A DNA stretch of 64,000 bases from a bacterium (GTDB lineage: Bacteria; Arandabacterota; Arandabacteria; Arandabacterales; Arandabacteraceae): the NCBI GenBank assembly GCA_029933125.1, contig JAOZOU010000005.1, positions 46,352 to 110,351 of the forward strand. The letters run 5' to 3'. The position numbers were made by a program, and so were the translations under genes. The notes beneath the pieces are model-generated. The model was not told the origin of the DNA. It saw nothing but the letters and a program-made list of their open reading frames with translations, and made no database searches. This document shows positions 11,001 to 18,808 of the stretch, piece by piece (within the stretch, counting starts at the first letter, position 1; every line of letters begins with the position of its first letter).

Positions 11001-11132
11001 CGTGCTATAGATGTTCCAGCGGGCAAGCATCGCATCATCATGGAATATCGACCATTCTGGATGAGATTGGGATTGGGCCTTATGGTAGCAGGTCTTATTG
11101 TTGGAATCATTTATGTCAGGAAGTCAAGCTAG
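8082..11132 (+). CDS. Large YfhO-family membrane protein (second copy)
   Basis: The protein has 1016 residues. It shares with the copy at 3.1-5.5 kb the N-terminal helix, the LWNPHVFMGYPFFADPQS hallmark and the C-terminal YPGWKGYVDGRPTEVLPS plus AGKHRIIMEY segment. It is about 220 residues longer because of an extra beta-rich extracytoplasmic insert around residues 630-900, which may bind glycan. The GTG start at 8082 overlaps the previous stop (GTGA), consistent with coupled translation. It is probably a membrane glycosyltransferase of envelope polymers. Divergence between the two copies suggests they act on different acceptors. Confidence 0.82.
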   Translation: MKSLKIAMVCVLFIVIVCAFFSDVIFGKRILLTCNPHIWSPWKAYTSAQSAATKTYRTDSALTYLPRLYELKRAIGGGRLPLWNPHVFMGYPFFADPQSRVFYPISLLLSLGDPERALGFDVAIHLGIALMGMYAFLTSLGASKPGAVLGALTFGFSSFFFTRMGHPTFVATASWIPWQFFGFHLAPRRCMGKAVLLGALVLGYLAGFPQVFFLGVGALLFYAIWISVEEIVQRDRSRLFENVKILLIIGGIAFLIVSPQLLAFIEFIRNSRGLGIDFETMKTSYMSSPWVLLRVLVPGFFGNPVEGTSWLRLLNPTFHPYNEGFLVYAGVGSALVALGGLAFLKSSREIRAFWGLLVLACALALSSSLLKPFYVAIPFLRFSQIDRISVIACLSLSTVAALSFSQISEASRSQRRRFVIIVLVATTMILVGYLGFSINRYSIMGSIKQEAKRFGHSFWQTQASHRIWNWARSERPEWARFEAENLKFSLVMALVSGSLLLGYVMRRDKRWFPIVLGWVFVALTSGDLMKVARSYYVSQPSGSLCETEGIALLRELVSDGAGWRVLHYGSASEVLPANTNAIFEIPSISGRSTLVPEGFANYALVSSSLSSRSASSQEVLSLKDIACARYLLADTLYPEMLRSPILAGMMATLKRKPEVLAVAKEARLAFPLTVGKIDMEVVLPQAEGLEFYFAFESQSTLRDSIYLSLNVSNRLTVSSTYAFDSAWDAGIWHRLYLDISRLSGGRSKVEIELRSKHPAQPQCYLAGGDIVERICEVRSSQGGYTLEGIGKEGRILIDLSSHNPLLKLSLDWGDFKTVGYITFPPGWEHRSITIPVEGGAGRLRIEGDGEFEIARARVIETAEAYVPGFEVLYNGDMVIVENTRAIEKGIFIDKSRTVFHRKGDEILLSFDPSSMLRDEAGSCLILHYGPEHIEAEVTARREGYLLLQDVHYPGWKGYVDGRPTEVLPSYPGIRAIDVPAGKHRIIMEYRPFWMRLGLGLMVAGLIVGIIYVRKSS

Positions 11133-13467
11133 GGCAAAGGGCACCAGGCCCACAGATGGGGTCGTATCAAGAGGGCTTAGAAAGGGTGAGTGGCTTGCCT
11201 TTTGCTGCATCTTTGGTGTAGCCACTCTGTTGAGAATTGCCTATGCGCTTCAATCGCGCCAAAGTCCTTTCTTTGACCAGCTTGATCTCGATTCACGCTT
11301 CTACGACCTGTGGGCTAAGAAGATAGCCAGGGGCAATTGGATTGGTGATGATGTCTTTTTCATGGGCCCGCTCTATCCTTACTTTCTTGCAACCATCTAC
11401 TCTCTCTTTGGACCTAACCTGCTTGGGGTTCGTTTGATCCAGAGTGTGCTTGGCGGATTTACTGCTGGCTTCACCTTCCTGCTTGGCAGGGAATGCTTCA
11501 ATGCTACTGTTGGTTTAATTGCAGGGTGTTTGGTAGCTCTCTATGTTCCTTTTATCTTCTACGACAATGCCATTCTTTTTCCTGTTCTAGCTGCGTTTCT
11601 CAATACCATCATGCTGTATATGCTTTGCCGCGGAGTCACCCGTCGAGAGAAAGTTGCATTCCTTCTTGGAGGTCTCTTCTGTGGCCTTTCGGCTGCTGGC
11701 AACGCAAGTGTATTAGCATATGTACCCTTTGTGGCTATTTTTCTGCTTAAATATGGGCACATAAAGCTCGGGGCCAAGGTCCGAAGCCTTGCGCTTGTTG
11801 TTGCCGGCATAGCCATAGTTGTTCTTCCCATAACCATACGCAACTACGTCATTGGGAAGGATTTCGTACCTTTGACGTCTAATGCTGGTCTCAATCTCTA
11901 CATAGGGAACAATCTGCGATCAACAGGTGCATATGTCAAACCTGAGGGATTAGACATTTACAGTGACCCATCGGGTAGAACGATTGCGGAAGCGGCTCTG
12001 GGCAGGAAACTTAAGCCGTCTGAGGTTTCATCATATTGGACGGGGCGAGCTCTTGAATTCATCAAGACGCATCCCAGAGATTTCCTTGGCAATCTCGTGC
12101 GCAAGTTTTTCTTCTTCTGGTCAGTTTATGAAATACCCCAGATTGAGCACTTGGAGTTTGAAAAGCGCTTCTCATGGATACTCAGACTCCCGGCTCCATC
12201 ATTTGGCATAATTTGTCCACTCGGAATAGTCGGCATTGGAATTGCACTTCGCAGAAGAAGGAGGGCATGGCTGCTATTCCTCTTCATCGCTGTTTACTCG
12301 CTTACGATCATTGCCTTTTTCGTCGTAGCGCGCTACAGGCTCCCGATGATACCCGCCCTCATGACTTTCGCTGGTTACAGCATCTATTACTTTACCCAAA
12401 CAGATCGTCGCGAGCTTGTGAAGAAACTAATTTTGCTTGGAGCACTTTTTACTGTCGTCCATATAAACTTCTTTGGAATTGACCCCCACAGCGGCTATGC
12501 TCAGTCTCATTACAGATTGGGACTCGCATACGAGAAGAAGGGTAATTATCGAGCCGCAATCGAGAGTTATCGCAAAGCTACACAGATGGATCCCAAACTA
12601 AAGGCCGCTTATCTCAATCTTGGAATCCTGCTTTCAAGGCTTGGCAGATATGATCAAGCCAAGCAGCCAATCCTGGAGGCAATTCGCCTCGACTCAACTT
12701 ATGCAAAAGCTTACTATGACTTGGGACTTGTTTATGCTGAAGAGGCAAATCTCGACTCAGCTTTAGCCATGTTTGAGCGAGCACTAAAGATAGAACCCGG
12801 CTATGACCTGGCTCTTCTGGGGCGTGCGAGTGCCCTTTATGAGATGGGAAGGCTCGAAGAAGCGAATGAGTTGCTCTCTGGTCTCAGGCGCAAGGCATCT
12901 CTCGAGCCTGCGTCACTCAAGCAAGTTCGTGCGTTGCTGAGATTGATCCCCGAAAGAAAGGCATGGCTTGAGTCGAGAAAGCTCGAATATCAGCGACTTT
13001 CGGATAGATTTCTTCTCAGGGGTGATGATCTTCTTGCCATTGGGCTAATTGATAGGGCACGAAAAGCTTATCAGCGGGCGATCGGGGCGGATGAGCATTC
13101 TGCCCCTGCACTTTATCAGCTTGGGACAATTTACCTAAGAGCTGGCCAGATCAGACAGGCTGAGACCTATTTTAAAAAGGCAATTGCGAGTGATCCTTCC
13201 ATCAAGTTTGCTCATCTTGCCTTGGGGGGAATTGCCCTTAGAAGGGGTGACTTTGAAAAGGCATGCAAGGAGTTCGAAGCGGAGCTTGGGGTCAACCCGG
13301 ATTCACCTCAAGCTCACATCAACCTGGCAATGTGCTATGAGGAACATCTCGGGATTCTTCGCAAGGCAGCCTACCATCTTCGAAAGTATATAGAACTGAC
13401 GGGTGGAACGCAGGAGCTTAGAAGACATCTAAAGGAAATCGAAAGGAGATTGCAAAATGAAGGTTAA
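11113..13467 (+). CDS. GT-C glycosyltransferase fused to C-terminal TPR repeats
   Basis: The N-terminal 450 residues hold about ten membrane helices with a first-loop acidic motif (DQLDLDSRFYDLWAKKIARG) typical of PMT/GT39-like enzymes. The remaining 330 residues are tetratricopeptide repeats, for example YRLGLAYEKKGNYRAAIESY and AYYDLGLVYAEEANLDSALA. The TPR tail follows the last helix, so its side of the membrane depends on helix number. The ATG at 11113 overlaps the preceding gene by 20 bp; a TTG 15 bp upstream is an alternative start. The enzyme part probably glycosylates a protein or polymer and the TPRs would recruit partners. The last 11 bp overlap the next lipoprotein gene. Confidence 0.77.
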   Translation: MSGSQARAKGTRPTDGVVSRGLRKGEWLAFCCIFGVATLLRIAYALQSRQSPFFDQLDLDSRFYDLWAKKIARGNWIGDDVFFMGPLYPYFLATIYSLFGPNLLGVRLIQSVLGGFTAGFTFLLGRECFNATVGLIAGCLVALYVPFIFYDNAILFPVLAAFLNTIMLYMLCRGVTRREKVAFLLGGLFCGLSAAGNASVLAYVPFVAIFLLKYGHIKLGAKVRSLALVVAGIAIVVLPITIRNYVIGKDFVPLTSNAGLNLYIGNNLRSTGAYVKPEGLDIYSDPSGRTIAEAALGRKLKPSEVSSYWTGRALEFIKTHPRDFLGNLVRKFFFFWSVYEIPQIEHLEFEKRFSWILRLPAPSFGIICPLGIVGIGIALRRRRRAWLLFLFIAVYSLTIIAFFVVARYRLPMIPALMTFAGYSIYYFTQTDRRELVKKLILLGALFTVVHINFFGIDPHSGYAQSHYRLGLAYEKKGNYRAAIESYRKATQMDPKLKAAYLNLGILLSRLGRYDQAKQPILEAIRLDSTYAKAYYDLGLVYAEEANLDSALAMFERALKIEPGYDLALLGRASALYEMGRLEEANELLSGLRRKASLEPASLKQVRALLRLIPERKAWLESRKLEYQRLSDRFLLRGDDLLAIGLIDRARKAYQRAIGADEHSAPALYQLGTIYLRAGQIRQAETYFKKAIASDPSIKFAHLALGGIALRRGDFEKACKEFEAELGVNPDSPQAHINLAMCYEEHLGILRKAAYHLRKYIELTGGTQELRRHLKEIERRLQNEG

Positions 13468-14716
13468 TCCGTGGAAAGCCGCGATTCTGGTTTGCCTCCT
13501 CGGGGTAATTGCAATCTTAGGCTGTTCGTCTGAGACCAAGCCGCCAACCAAGATAATTTTTGTAGGAATCGATGCGGCTGACTGGGATGTTATGAAGCCA
13601 TTGCTTGAGGCAGGCAAGCTCCCCAATTTCACTCGATTGATCAAGCAAGGGGCAACAGGGAGGATCGAAACGTTCATACCTCTTCGTAAGTCACCCGTGC
13701 TCTGGACTTCGATTGCAACATCCAAAATGCCTGATGAGCATGGAATCGGTGGATATATTGCTTCCACACCTTCGGGGGAGGCAGTCCCTTACACGGGAAA
13801 TACGCGGCGTGTCAAAGCCATATGGAATATTCTGAGTGAAAAAGGATACAAGGTTGCAATTGTTGGCTGGATGGTAACCTGGCCAGCCGAAGAGGTGAAT
13901 GGCTACCTCGTGAGCGATTACATCCAGTATGAGACTGACAAGCACATAAAGCTTGACAGGCAGACCTGTCCGGACAGTCTTTTCAAGGACATTGATCGGT
14001 TTAGGGTTACCCAGAACGATGCTACAGATGAGGATATTGCAAACATTTTCCCTGTTGATATTGATCTTGAGAAGGCGGGTATCGCTCCCTGGCAGAAAGA
14101 CTATGTCAAAATGATTTGGGCAACCGATGAGACATACAGAAGAATCGCTCATTACCTTAATGATAAAGGCATTGACTTTCTTGCTGTCTACTTCAATGGT
14201 ATAGACTCAATGGGTCATGCCTTCTGGGACTACAGAGACAAGGAAGGGCATCCTCTTCAGCATATTATTGATTACTATTATGTCTGGATTGATGGGGTGC
14301 TGGGTGAATTTCTTGACCTTGTGGATGAGAATACCCTTCTCATTACGTGTTCCGATCATGGCTTCCACGGACCTCGACATGCCGCCGACGGAAGTTTGCT
14401 GCTCGGAGTCTATATGCACGCCCGCTATGGTATTGTCGGTTTGATGGGTAAGGGTGTGAAGCCAGGTTCTCATATCGTTGGGGCTAGTATACTCGACATA
14501 ACCCCTACGATCCTCTATGCGTTTGGCCTTCCTGTAGCGAAAGATATGAAAGGCAAGATTCTCACAGATGCATTTGAGCAGGATTTCCTCAGAGCAAATC
14601 CTGTCAAGTTCATTGAGACCTATGAAACGGGTGAAAGGGTTGTGGGTGAGCCCATAAAGACTCCAGTTGATGAGAAGATAAAGAAGCGTCTCAAGACATT
14701 GGGCTATATCCAGTAG
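13457..14716 (+). CDS. Alkaline phosphatase superfamily phosphodiesterase lipoprotein
   Basis: The 419-residue protein has a lipoprotein signal (hydrophobic 8-22, lipobox ending at Cys23). It then has the AlkP-type motifs FVGIDAADWD (Asp39), a nucleophile region near SPVLWTSIATSKMPDEHG, NGIDSMGHAFW and CSDHGFHGP. It is a relative of the enzyme at 0.7-2.4 kb, but is exported and lipid-anchored. It would act on phosphodiesters in the periplasm, perhaps on the glycan or lipid made by this operon (inference). It is the last gene of the operon and its stop lies two bases from the stop of the convergent gene. No U-rich terminator is visible between them. Confidence 0.82.
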   Translation: MKVNPWKAAILVCLLGVIAILGCSSETKPPTKIIFVGIDAADWDVMKPLLEAGKLPNFTRLIKQGATGRIETFIPLRKSPVLWTSIATSKMPDEHGIGGYIASTPSGEAVPYTGNTRRVKAIWNILSEKGYKVAIVGWMVTWPAEEVNGYLVSDYIQYETDKHIKLDRQTCPDSLFKDIDRFRVTQNDATDEDIANIFPVDIDLEKAGIAPWQKDYVKMIWATDETYRRIAHYLNDKGIDFLAVYFNGIDSMGHAFWDYRDKEGHPLQHIIDYYYVWIDGVLGEFLDLVDENTLLITCSDHGFHGPRHAADGSLLLGVYMHARYGIVGLMGKGVKPGSHIVGASILDITPTILYAFGLPVAKDMKGKILTDAFEQDFLRANPVKFIETYETGERVVGEPIKTPVDEKIKKRLKTLGYIQ

Positions 14717-14718
14717 GC

Positions 14719-16659
14719 TCAATCCTTAAGCTTATAAAGCGTTATACGATTTGATCTGTGGATTGGCTCGAGGCGCTTGGTGATGAACTCCTTGAGGAGA
14801 TTGATGGCAGGAGCTTTGTAACGTGGTGCGAAGACTTGTCCAAGAAGATTATTTACGAGAAAGTATCTAAAGCCCATCGATCGAATCCACCTCTCAAAGT
14901 TCTCAACCGAGCCTGAGCGTTCAACTGTCCTCATCAAGGTTGATGCCTCGAAAAAACTATCCGCAAAATAAGGACGATCAAGGTAGTAGCCTCGATTTTC
15001 CCAGATGAGAAGTATAGGTTCATTTGGCGGCAGATTCTTGTTTATGTATTCCATCATTTCATACTCCTGAGTTGTTCGAGCGAGATAGGCTTGCTTTTGC
15101 TCGAGACCAGCAACAATAGGCAGACGATCGCAAAATGCTCCCGATGCAACAGGTTTGCCATATTGGTCGGGCAAGATCATACCTGATATCTCAACTGCAA
15201 AAATCAGTAGAAGCACTATTGCCAGAAACTTCTTTCCAAAATATGTCCTGAGGTTTTCGAGAGCATATGAAGCAGCGATTCCAAGAAGAGCGAGAACAGG
15301 CAATAAGAATCTAAGCTGCTGGCTTGTAATCATCCAGAACACAAAGCCGACTAGTGCAACAATGAGGACTTTCGTCATATTCCTGTCGCGTTTAAGGAAT
15401 ACCAGAGGCAGGAGAACAAGGAGGAGGGGATTGATCGTGCCATCAAACCTTGTGTAATTGAGTCCGGGTTTGCCCCGAGTGAAAACATTGAAAGGAAGCA
15501 TGAGGTAATCGCCTATTCCTCTTCCCATCCCCATCGATCTTTGCCAATTCATAAGCTGTGCTGCCTGAACATTATCCCAGTTCTTGCCATCAAAGATTCT
15601 CTCGAGAAGCGGATAGAGGGGATTACCTATGTAAAGTTGGTTCTTCACCATCCATGGCATAAAAGCTAGGAAGGTAACAAGGATTGCTATGCCGAGATGC
15701 TTGAGGTTTACTCTATCGTAAAGCACGGCGATGATGATACCAATTAGCATGCCAGCTGCACTGTACTTTATTCCAAGCATGAAGCCTAGGAGAAGACCGA
15801 GCACGAAGAACTTCCGGTTACCCGCTATCTCCTTGCCACTCATAAGCACCAGTACCACTGCGAGAGTAAACAGGGTGAGCAGGATATCAACATTGCAAAC
15901 GATGCGATTATCGATGAGAAGCGGCTCAACGATGAGAATACTTGTTGCCACAAGTGCCGCTGTTTTTCCACCGCAACGTCTTGCCGAAGTGTAAAGAGCA
16001 AAAGCCGTTGCCACAATGAGCAGGAAGTAAAATACCCTCGAGCCAACCTCTCCTGTTATTGAATAGGTTGCAGTGTAGAGTATCTCACCATTGTGGGGCA
16101 TGTTTGCATACACGTTGAAAGGCAATTTCTCCAAGTGATGGAAGCGACAGTATGTCTTTGGCAGGTTGATGTGATAGACGAGGGCATCATTGGCTGTCAG
16201 AGGTGCGAGGCAATTGATAAGAGTGATGGAGAGTGCGAAAGCCAGCATGCCAAGGAAGAGCACCTCAAGAATATGAAACTCCCTCGGAAGACGTTTCGCA
16301 ACAAACTTACCTATATCAATGATCTCATGGCGGGCGATCAAAGCAAGCAAGCCAAGTAAGAGACCCGTTGCAATTCCATATAGGAGACCAGCTGAGGCGA
16401 GGGCGAGGATCATGAGTCCGATGATGGCGAGACCAACACTTGTTCCAATTACGATCCTCGTCTCCCTGATTTCGCCCTTGCCCAAAATCTTTAAGCCAAC
16501 TCCACTGGCTATGACAAGAAATCCAGCACCAACCAAGATTGCAATTACAAAGATTGGGAGATTGTTTTGCTTGAGGAAAGGATGTGCCTGGCTCAAGATG
16601 AACACAAGCCACAGTATGATAGACCAGGCGCCGAAAATTATTGTCCATAGCTTTCGCAT
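14719..16659 (-). CDS. GT-C-like multipass membrane protein, probable glycosyltransferase
   Basis: The protein has about 646 residues with some 12 hydrophobic helices and a soluble C-terminal region after about residue 500. The loop NCLAPLTANDALVYH after an early helix holds an Asp in the place expected for GT-C enzymes. The later LKNQLYIGNPLYPLLE-type stretch (here VKNQLYIGNPLYPL) is common in this group. The ATG at 16659 is preceded by AAGGATG at suitable spacing; upstream ATG (16683) and TTG (16716) starts lack this. It is convergent with the preceding operon and divergent from the propeller lipoprotein. The donor and acceptor cannot be told from the sequence. Confidence 0.68.
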   Translation of the reverse strand: MRKLWTIIFGAWSIILWLVFILSQAHPFLKQNNLPIFVIAILVGAGFLVIASGVGLKILGKGEIRETRIVIGTSVGLAIIGLMILALASAGLLYGIATGLLLGLLALIARHEIIDIGKFVAKRLPREFHILEVLFLGMLAFALSITLINCLAPLTANDALVYHINLPKTYCRFHHLEKLPFNVYANMPHNGEILYTATYSITGEVGSRVFYFLLIVATAFALYTSARRCGGKTAALVATSILIVEPLLIDNRIVCNVDILLTLFTLAVVLVLMSGKEIAGNRKFFVLGLLLGFMLGIKYSAAGMLIGIIIAVLYDRVNLKHLGIAILVTFLAFMPWMVKNQLYIGNPLYPLLERIFDGKNWDNVQAAQLMNWQRSMGMGRGIGDYLMLPFNVFTRGKPGLNYTRFDGTINPLLLVLLPLVFLKRDRNMTKVLIVALVGFVFWMITSQQLRFLLPVLALLGIAASYALENLRTYFGKKFLAIVLLLIFAVEISGMILPDQYGKPVASGAFCDRLPIVAGLEQKQAYLARTTQEYEMMEYINKNLPPNEPILLIWENRGYYLDRPYFADSFFEASTLMRTVERSGSVENFERWIRSMGFRYFLVNNLLGQVFAPRYKAPAINLLKEFITKRLEPIHRSNRITLYKLKD

Positions 16660-16723
16660 GACATCATCCTTTTGCGCTGTCATCTTAGGGTAACTCAGCT
16701 CTCCACTCAAGGGCAAAAATGGC

Positions 16724-16752
16724 TTGACACCCAGATTGGGCTTGCTTATAGT
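16724..16752 (+). promoter_or_regulatory. Sigma70-type promoter upstream of propeller lipoprotein gene
   Basis: Perfect TTGACA at 16724-16729, a 17-bp spacer and TATAGT at 16747-16752. Transcription would start near 16759, about 70 bases before the lipoprotein ATG at 16828. Confidence 0.72.
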
Positions 16753-16827
16753 GAAGCGAGCTAGTGGTGATTTCTAACCTATGGTGCCTTCCAAGGCGGA
16801 TAAAATACTGGAGGTTCGTGACCTATC

Positions 16828-18525
16828 ATGAATCGCAAGGCAATCTATCTGATCTTGGCTAGTGTGGTGCTAGCACTATGGAGTTCGTGTGGCGAAGAGG
16901 GCGGTGTAACCCCTCCATGTATCAACTGTGATTTTTGGACACAGGCTTTCGGAGGTTCTGGCCGTCTTCCATCTGTTTCACCTGTAGACCCTAGCCTGAT
17001 CGCCTTTTGCTCAACGAGGGATACCTCGGGTCTAGATACTTACTATCACATATGGGTTGTAAAACTCACTCAGACAGCTTCCGACACCAATTGGTTTTAC
17101 CAGATAACGGCTGATCCATATCATGACTTCAATCCCGCCTGGTCGCCTGATGGCAACAAGATTGCCTTTCAGCGCAGCGTAGGACCTGGCGACAGGTGGC
17201 AAATCTACGTCGTTGACGTCAGTGATCTCTCGAATCCTGGCACTCCTGAAGCAGTTACTGACGTTGTAACAGCCACCGATACCTTAACAATTCCATATTC
17301 TAACAAATGTCCCTCTTGGGTGAGCTTGGCTGGAGAGACCTGGATTGCTTTTTGCAACAGCCCCAAGGGTGGCGCCGACTCTGACATAGGAATGGTGCAT
17401 TATCCTGATCTCGATAGCCTTGTCTGGGTAACAATAGATCCGAGTGACTTTGCAAACAACCAGGAAGGTGGAGTTCTTTCTTTTACCTTTGAGGACTATC
17501 AGGAATATAGCAATGGCTCCAACAAGATTGTTTTTGCCTCACCGAGCAGGAAAAAGGTCGGAGACTTAAGAGTCGTAGCAAAGAGCGAGGAGCAGCCTGA
17601 CACAGTTGAAGCTGCCGATATCTTCATAAACGGAAAAGACTCTGGAAAGCGGACGCCTTATACTTTCAGGTATCGACCCGCAGGGGATGTTGTTGAGATT
17701 TCAGGTTTGCTTGAAGGTTACTGCTCCGAGGCGGTTGGATCGGTGGAGCTAGAACCTGATACACTCAATGTCTTCGTTCTTGATTTTGTGCATACGCATG
17801 GAACTTTGGGGGTCAGATCAGATCCCGGTGGCTACGATGTCTTCATAAATGGTGAGAAGCAGAAAGAACGTACATCTGTCGATCCTCAAGAGTATATTTA
17901 TTTTGCTTGCATGGTGCCAGATACCTATGTCGTTGAAACCCGGGATATCTATGGAACCCTTTGCGGTGTGGACAGCAGTGTTGTCATTCAACCCGGAGAT
18001 ACTACCTTGGTAACTTTCGTTTGCGGAGGAACCCCTCTCAAGACCACAACGGCAAGAAGCGAGCGACCAAAGTCTTCCGCCGAATCCAATAGCAGGTTGA
18101 ATAAGCACTTATCGTCGAGTCTTGCGTCTTCAGTTGGCTACGGCCTCTGGCTGATAGATCTTGGTAGCGAGACAGGCATTTCAGATGACAGGATATACCT
18201 CCTCGATACCTCTCCCTATACGATTCAGTATCCCGTCCTGAGTCCTGACGGCAGGTTTGTCGCTTATGCCGAAGGGCAGGGCTCAACGTGGAACATTGTC
18301 GTAGTCGATATTTCTCAGGTGGGAAGTGGTGGTACTCTTCCACGCTATGTTGTGGGACTACCTGGGTCAAGCGAGGATATTGAGTGCTGGCGAGAGGTCG
18401 AGAAGGTGAGCTGGATCATGGAGCCAGGCAAGATCAAGATTGTTGCATCTTTGTCACCTTGTCGTGGCGGCCTGCCTGAGGACCTACGAGTCTGGGTAGC
18501 TGACGTTACCGAAATTCTCGAATGA
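16828..18525 (+). CDS. Lipoprotein with TolB-like beta-propeller repeats and a PEGA domain
   Basis: The 565-residue protein has a lipoprotein signal ending in LWSSC (Cys21). PD40/TolB-type blades are visible, such as DFNPAWSPDGNKIAFQRS and YPVLSPDGRFVAYAEGQG, with the blades interrupted by two PEGA-like segments (KDSGKRTPYTF and GYDVFINGEKQKE). Such proteins sit in the periplasm or outer membrane and bind peptides or glycan. The GGAGG is 13 bases before the ATG, rather far, but an in-frame TGA just upstream rules out an earlier start. It is a single gene with its own promoter. No enzymatic role is apparent. Confidence 0.76.
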   Translation: MNRKAIYLILASVVLALWSSCGEEGGVTPPCINCDFWTQAFGGSGRLPSVSPVDPSLIAFCSTRDTSGLDTYYHIWVVKLTQTASDTNWFYQITADPYHDFNPAWSPDGNKIAFQRSVGPGDRWQIYVVDVSDLSNPGTPEAVTDVVTATDTLTIPYSNKCPSWVSLAGETWIAFCNSPKGGADSDIGMVHYPDLDSLVWVTIDPSDFANNQEGGVLSFTFEDYQEYSNGSNKIVFASPSRKKVGDLRVVAKSEEQPDTVEAADIFINGKDSGKRTPYTFRYRPAGDVVEISGLLEGYCSEAVGSVELEPDTLNVFVLDFVHTHGTLGVRSDPGGYDVFINGEKQKERTSVDPQEYIYFACMVPDTYVVETRDIYGTLCGVDSSVVIQPGDTTLVTFVCGGTPLKTTTARSERPKSSAESNSRLNKHLSSSLASSVGYGLWLIDLGSETGISDDRIYLLDTSPYTIQYPVLSPDGRFVAYAEGQGSTWNIVVVDISQVGSGGTLPRYVVGLPGSSEDIECWREVEKVSWIMEPGKIKIVASLSPCRGGLPEDLRVWVADVTEILE

Positions 18526-18583
18526 AGCCCTGAGAGAAGCAATTCCACGACCACCCCATTCCCTCACCAACCCAAAAAGCGTC

Positions 18584-18613
18584 TTGACAGTTCGAGGAAT
18601 TCTTTGGTATAAT
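18584..18613 (+). promoter_or_regulatory. Strong sigma70-type promoter of the large secreted protein gene
   Basis: Perfect TTGACA (18584-18589), 18-bp spacer and perfect TATAAT (18608-18613). The start codon is at 18809, giving an unusually long leader of about 190 bases. Confidence 0.78.
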
Positions 18614-18697
18614 GACATCGGTCAGACGCAGAAGTTCGTATGTCCAATTCTCACTTGGGAAGGGGGTGATGCGTGAAATTCGAGCAATAACCTCCGA

Positions 18698-18775
18698 TTT
18701 TCCGTTTGCCGCACGGGAAATGACCTGTCCGACAACAAGTGATTTCCCTTAGGTACTTGACCGGTTAAAACCGGT
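18698..18775 (+). promoter_or_regulatory. Structured 5' leader: two hairpins before the large secreted protein gene
   Basis: Two inverted repeats are visible in the untranslated leader. TTTTCCGT (18698-18705) pairs with ACGGGAAA (18713-18720) over a 7-base loop. ACCGGT (18760-18765) pairs with ACCGGT (18770-18775) over TAAA. No known riboswitch class was recognised. Confidence 0.4.
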
Positions 18776-18808
18776 TTCAAAGTGACATCGCATCGGAGGG
18801 TTTGGACC

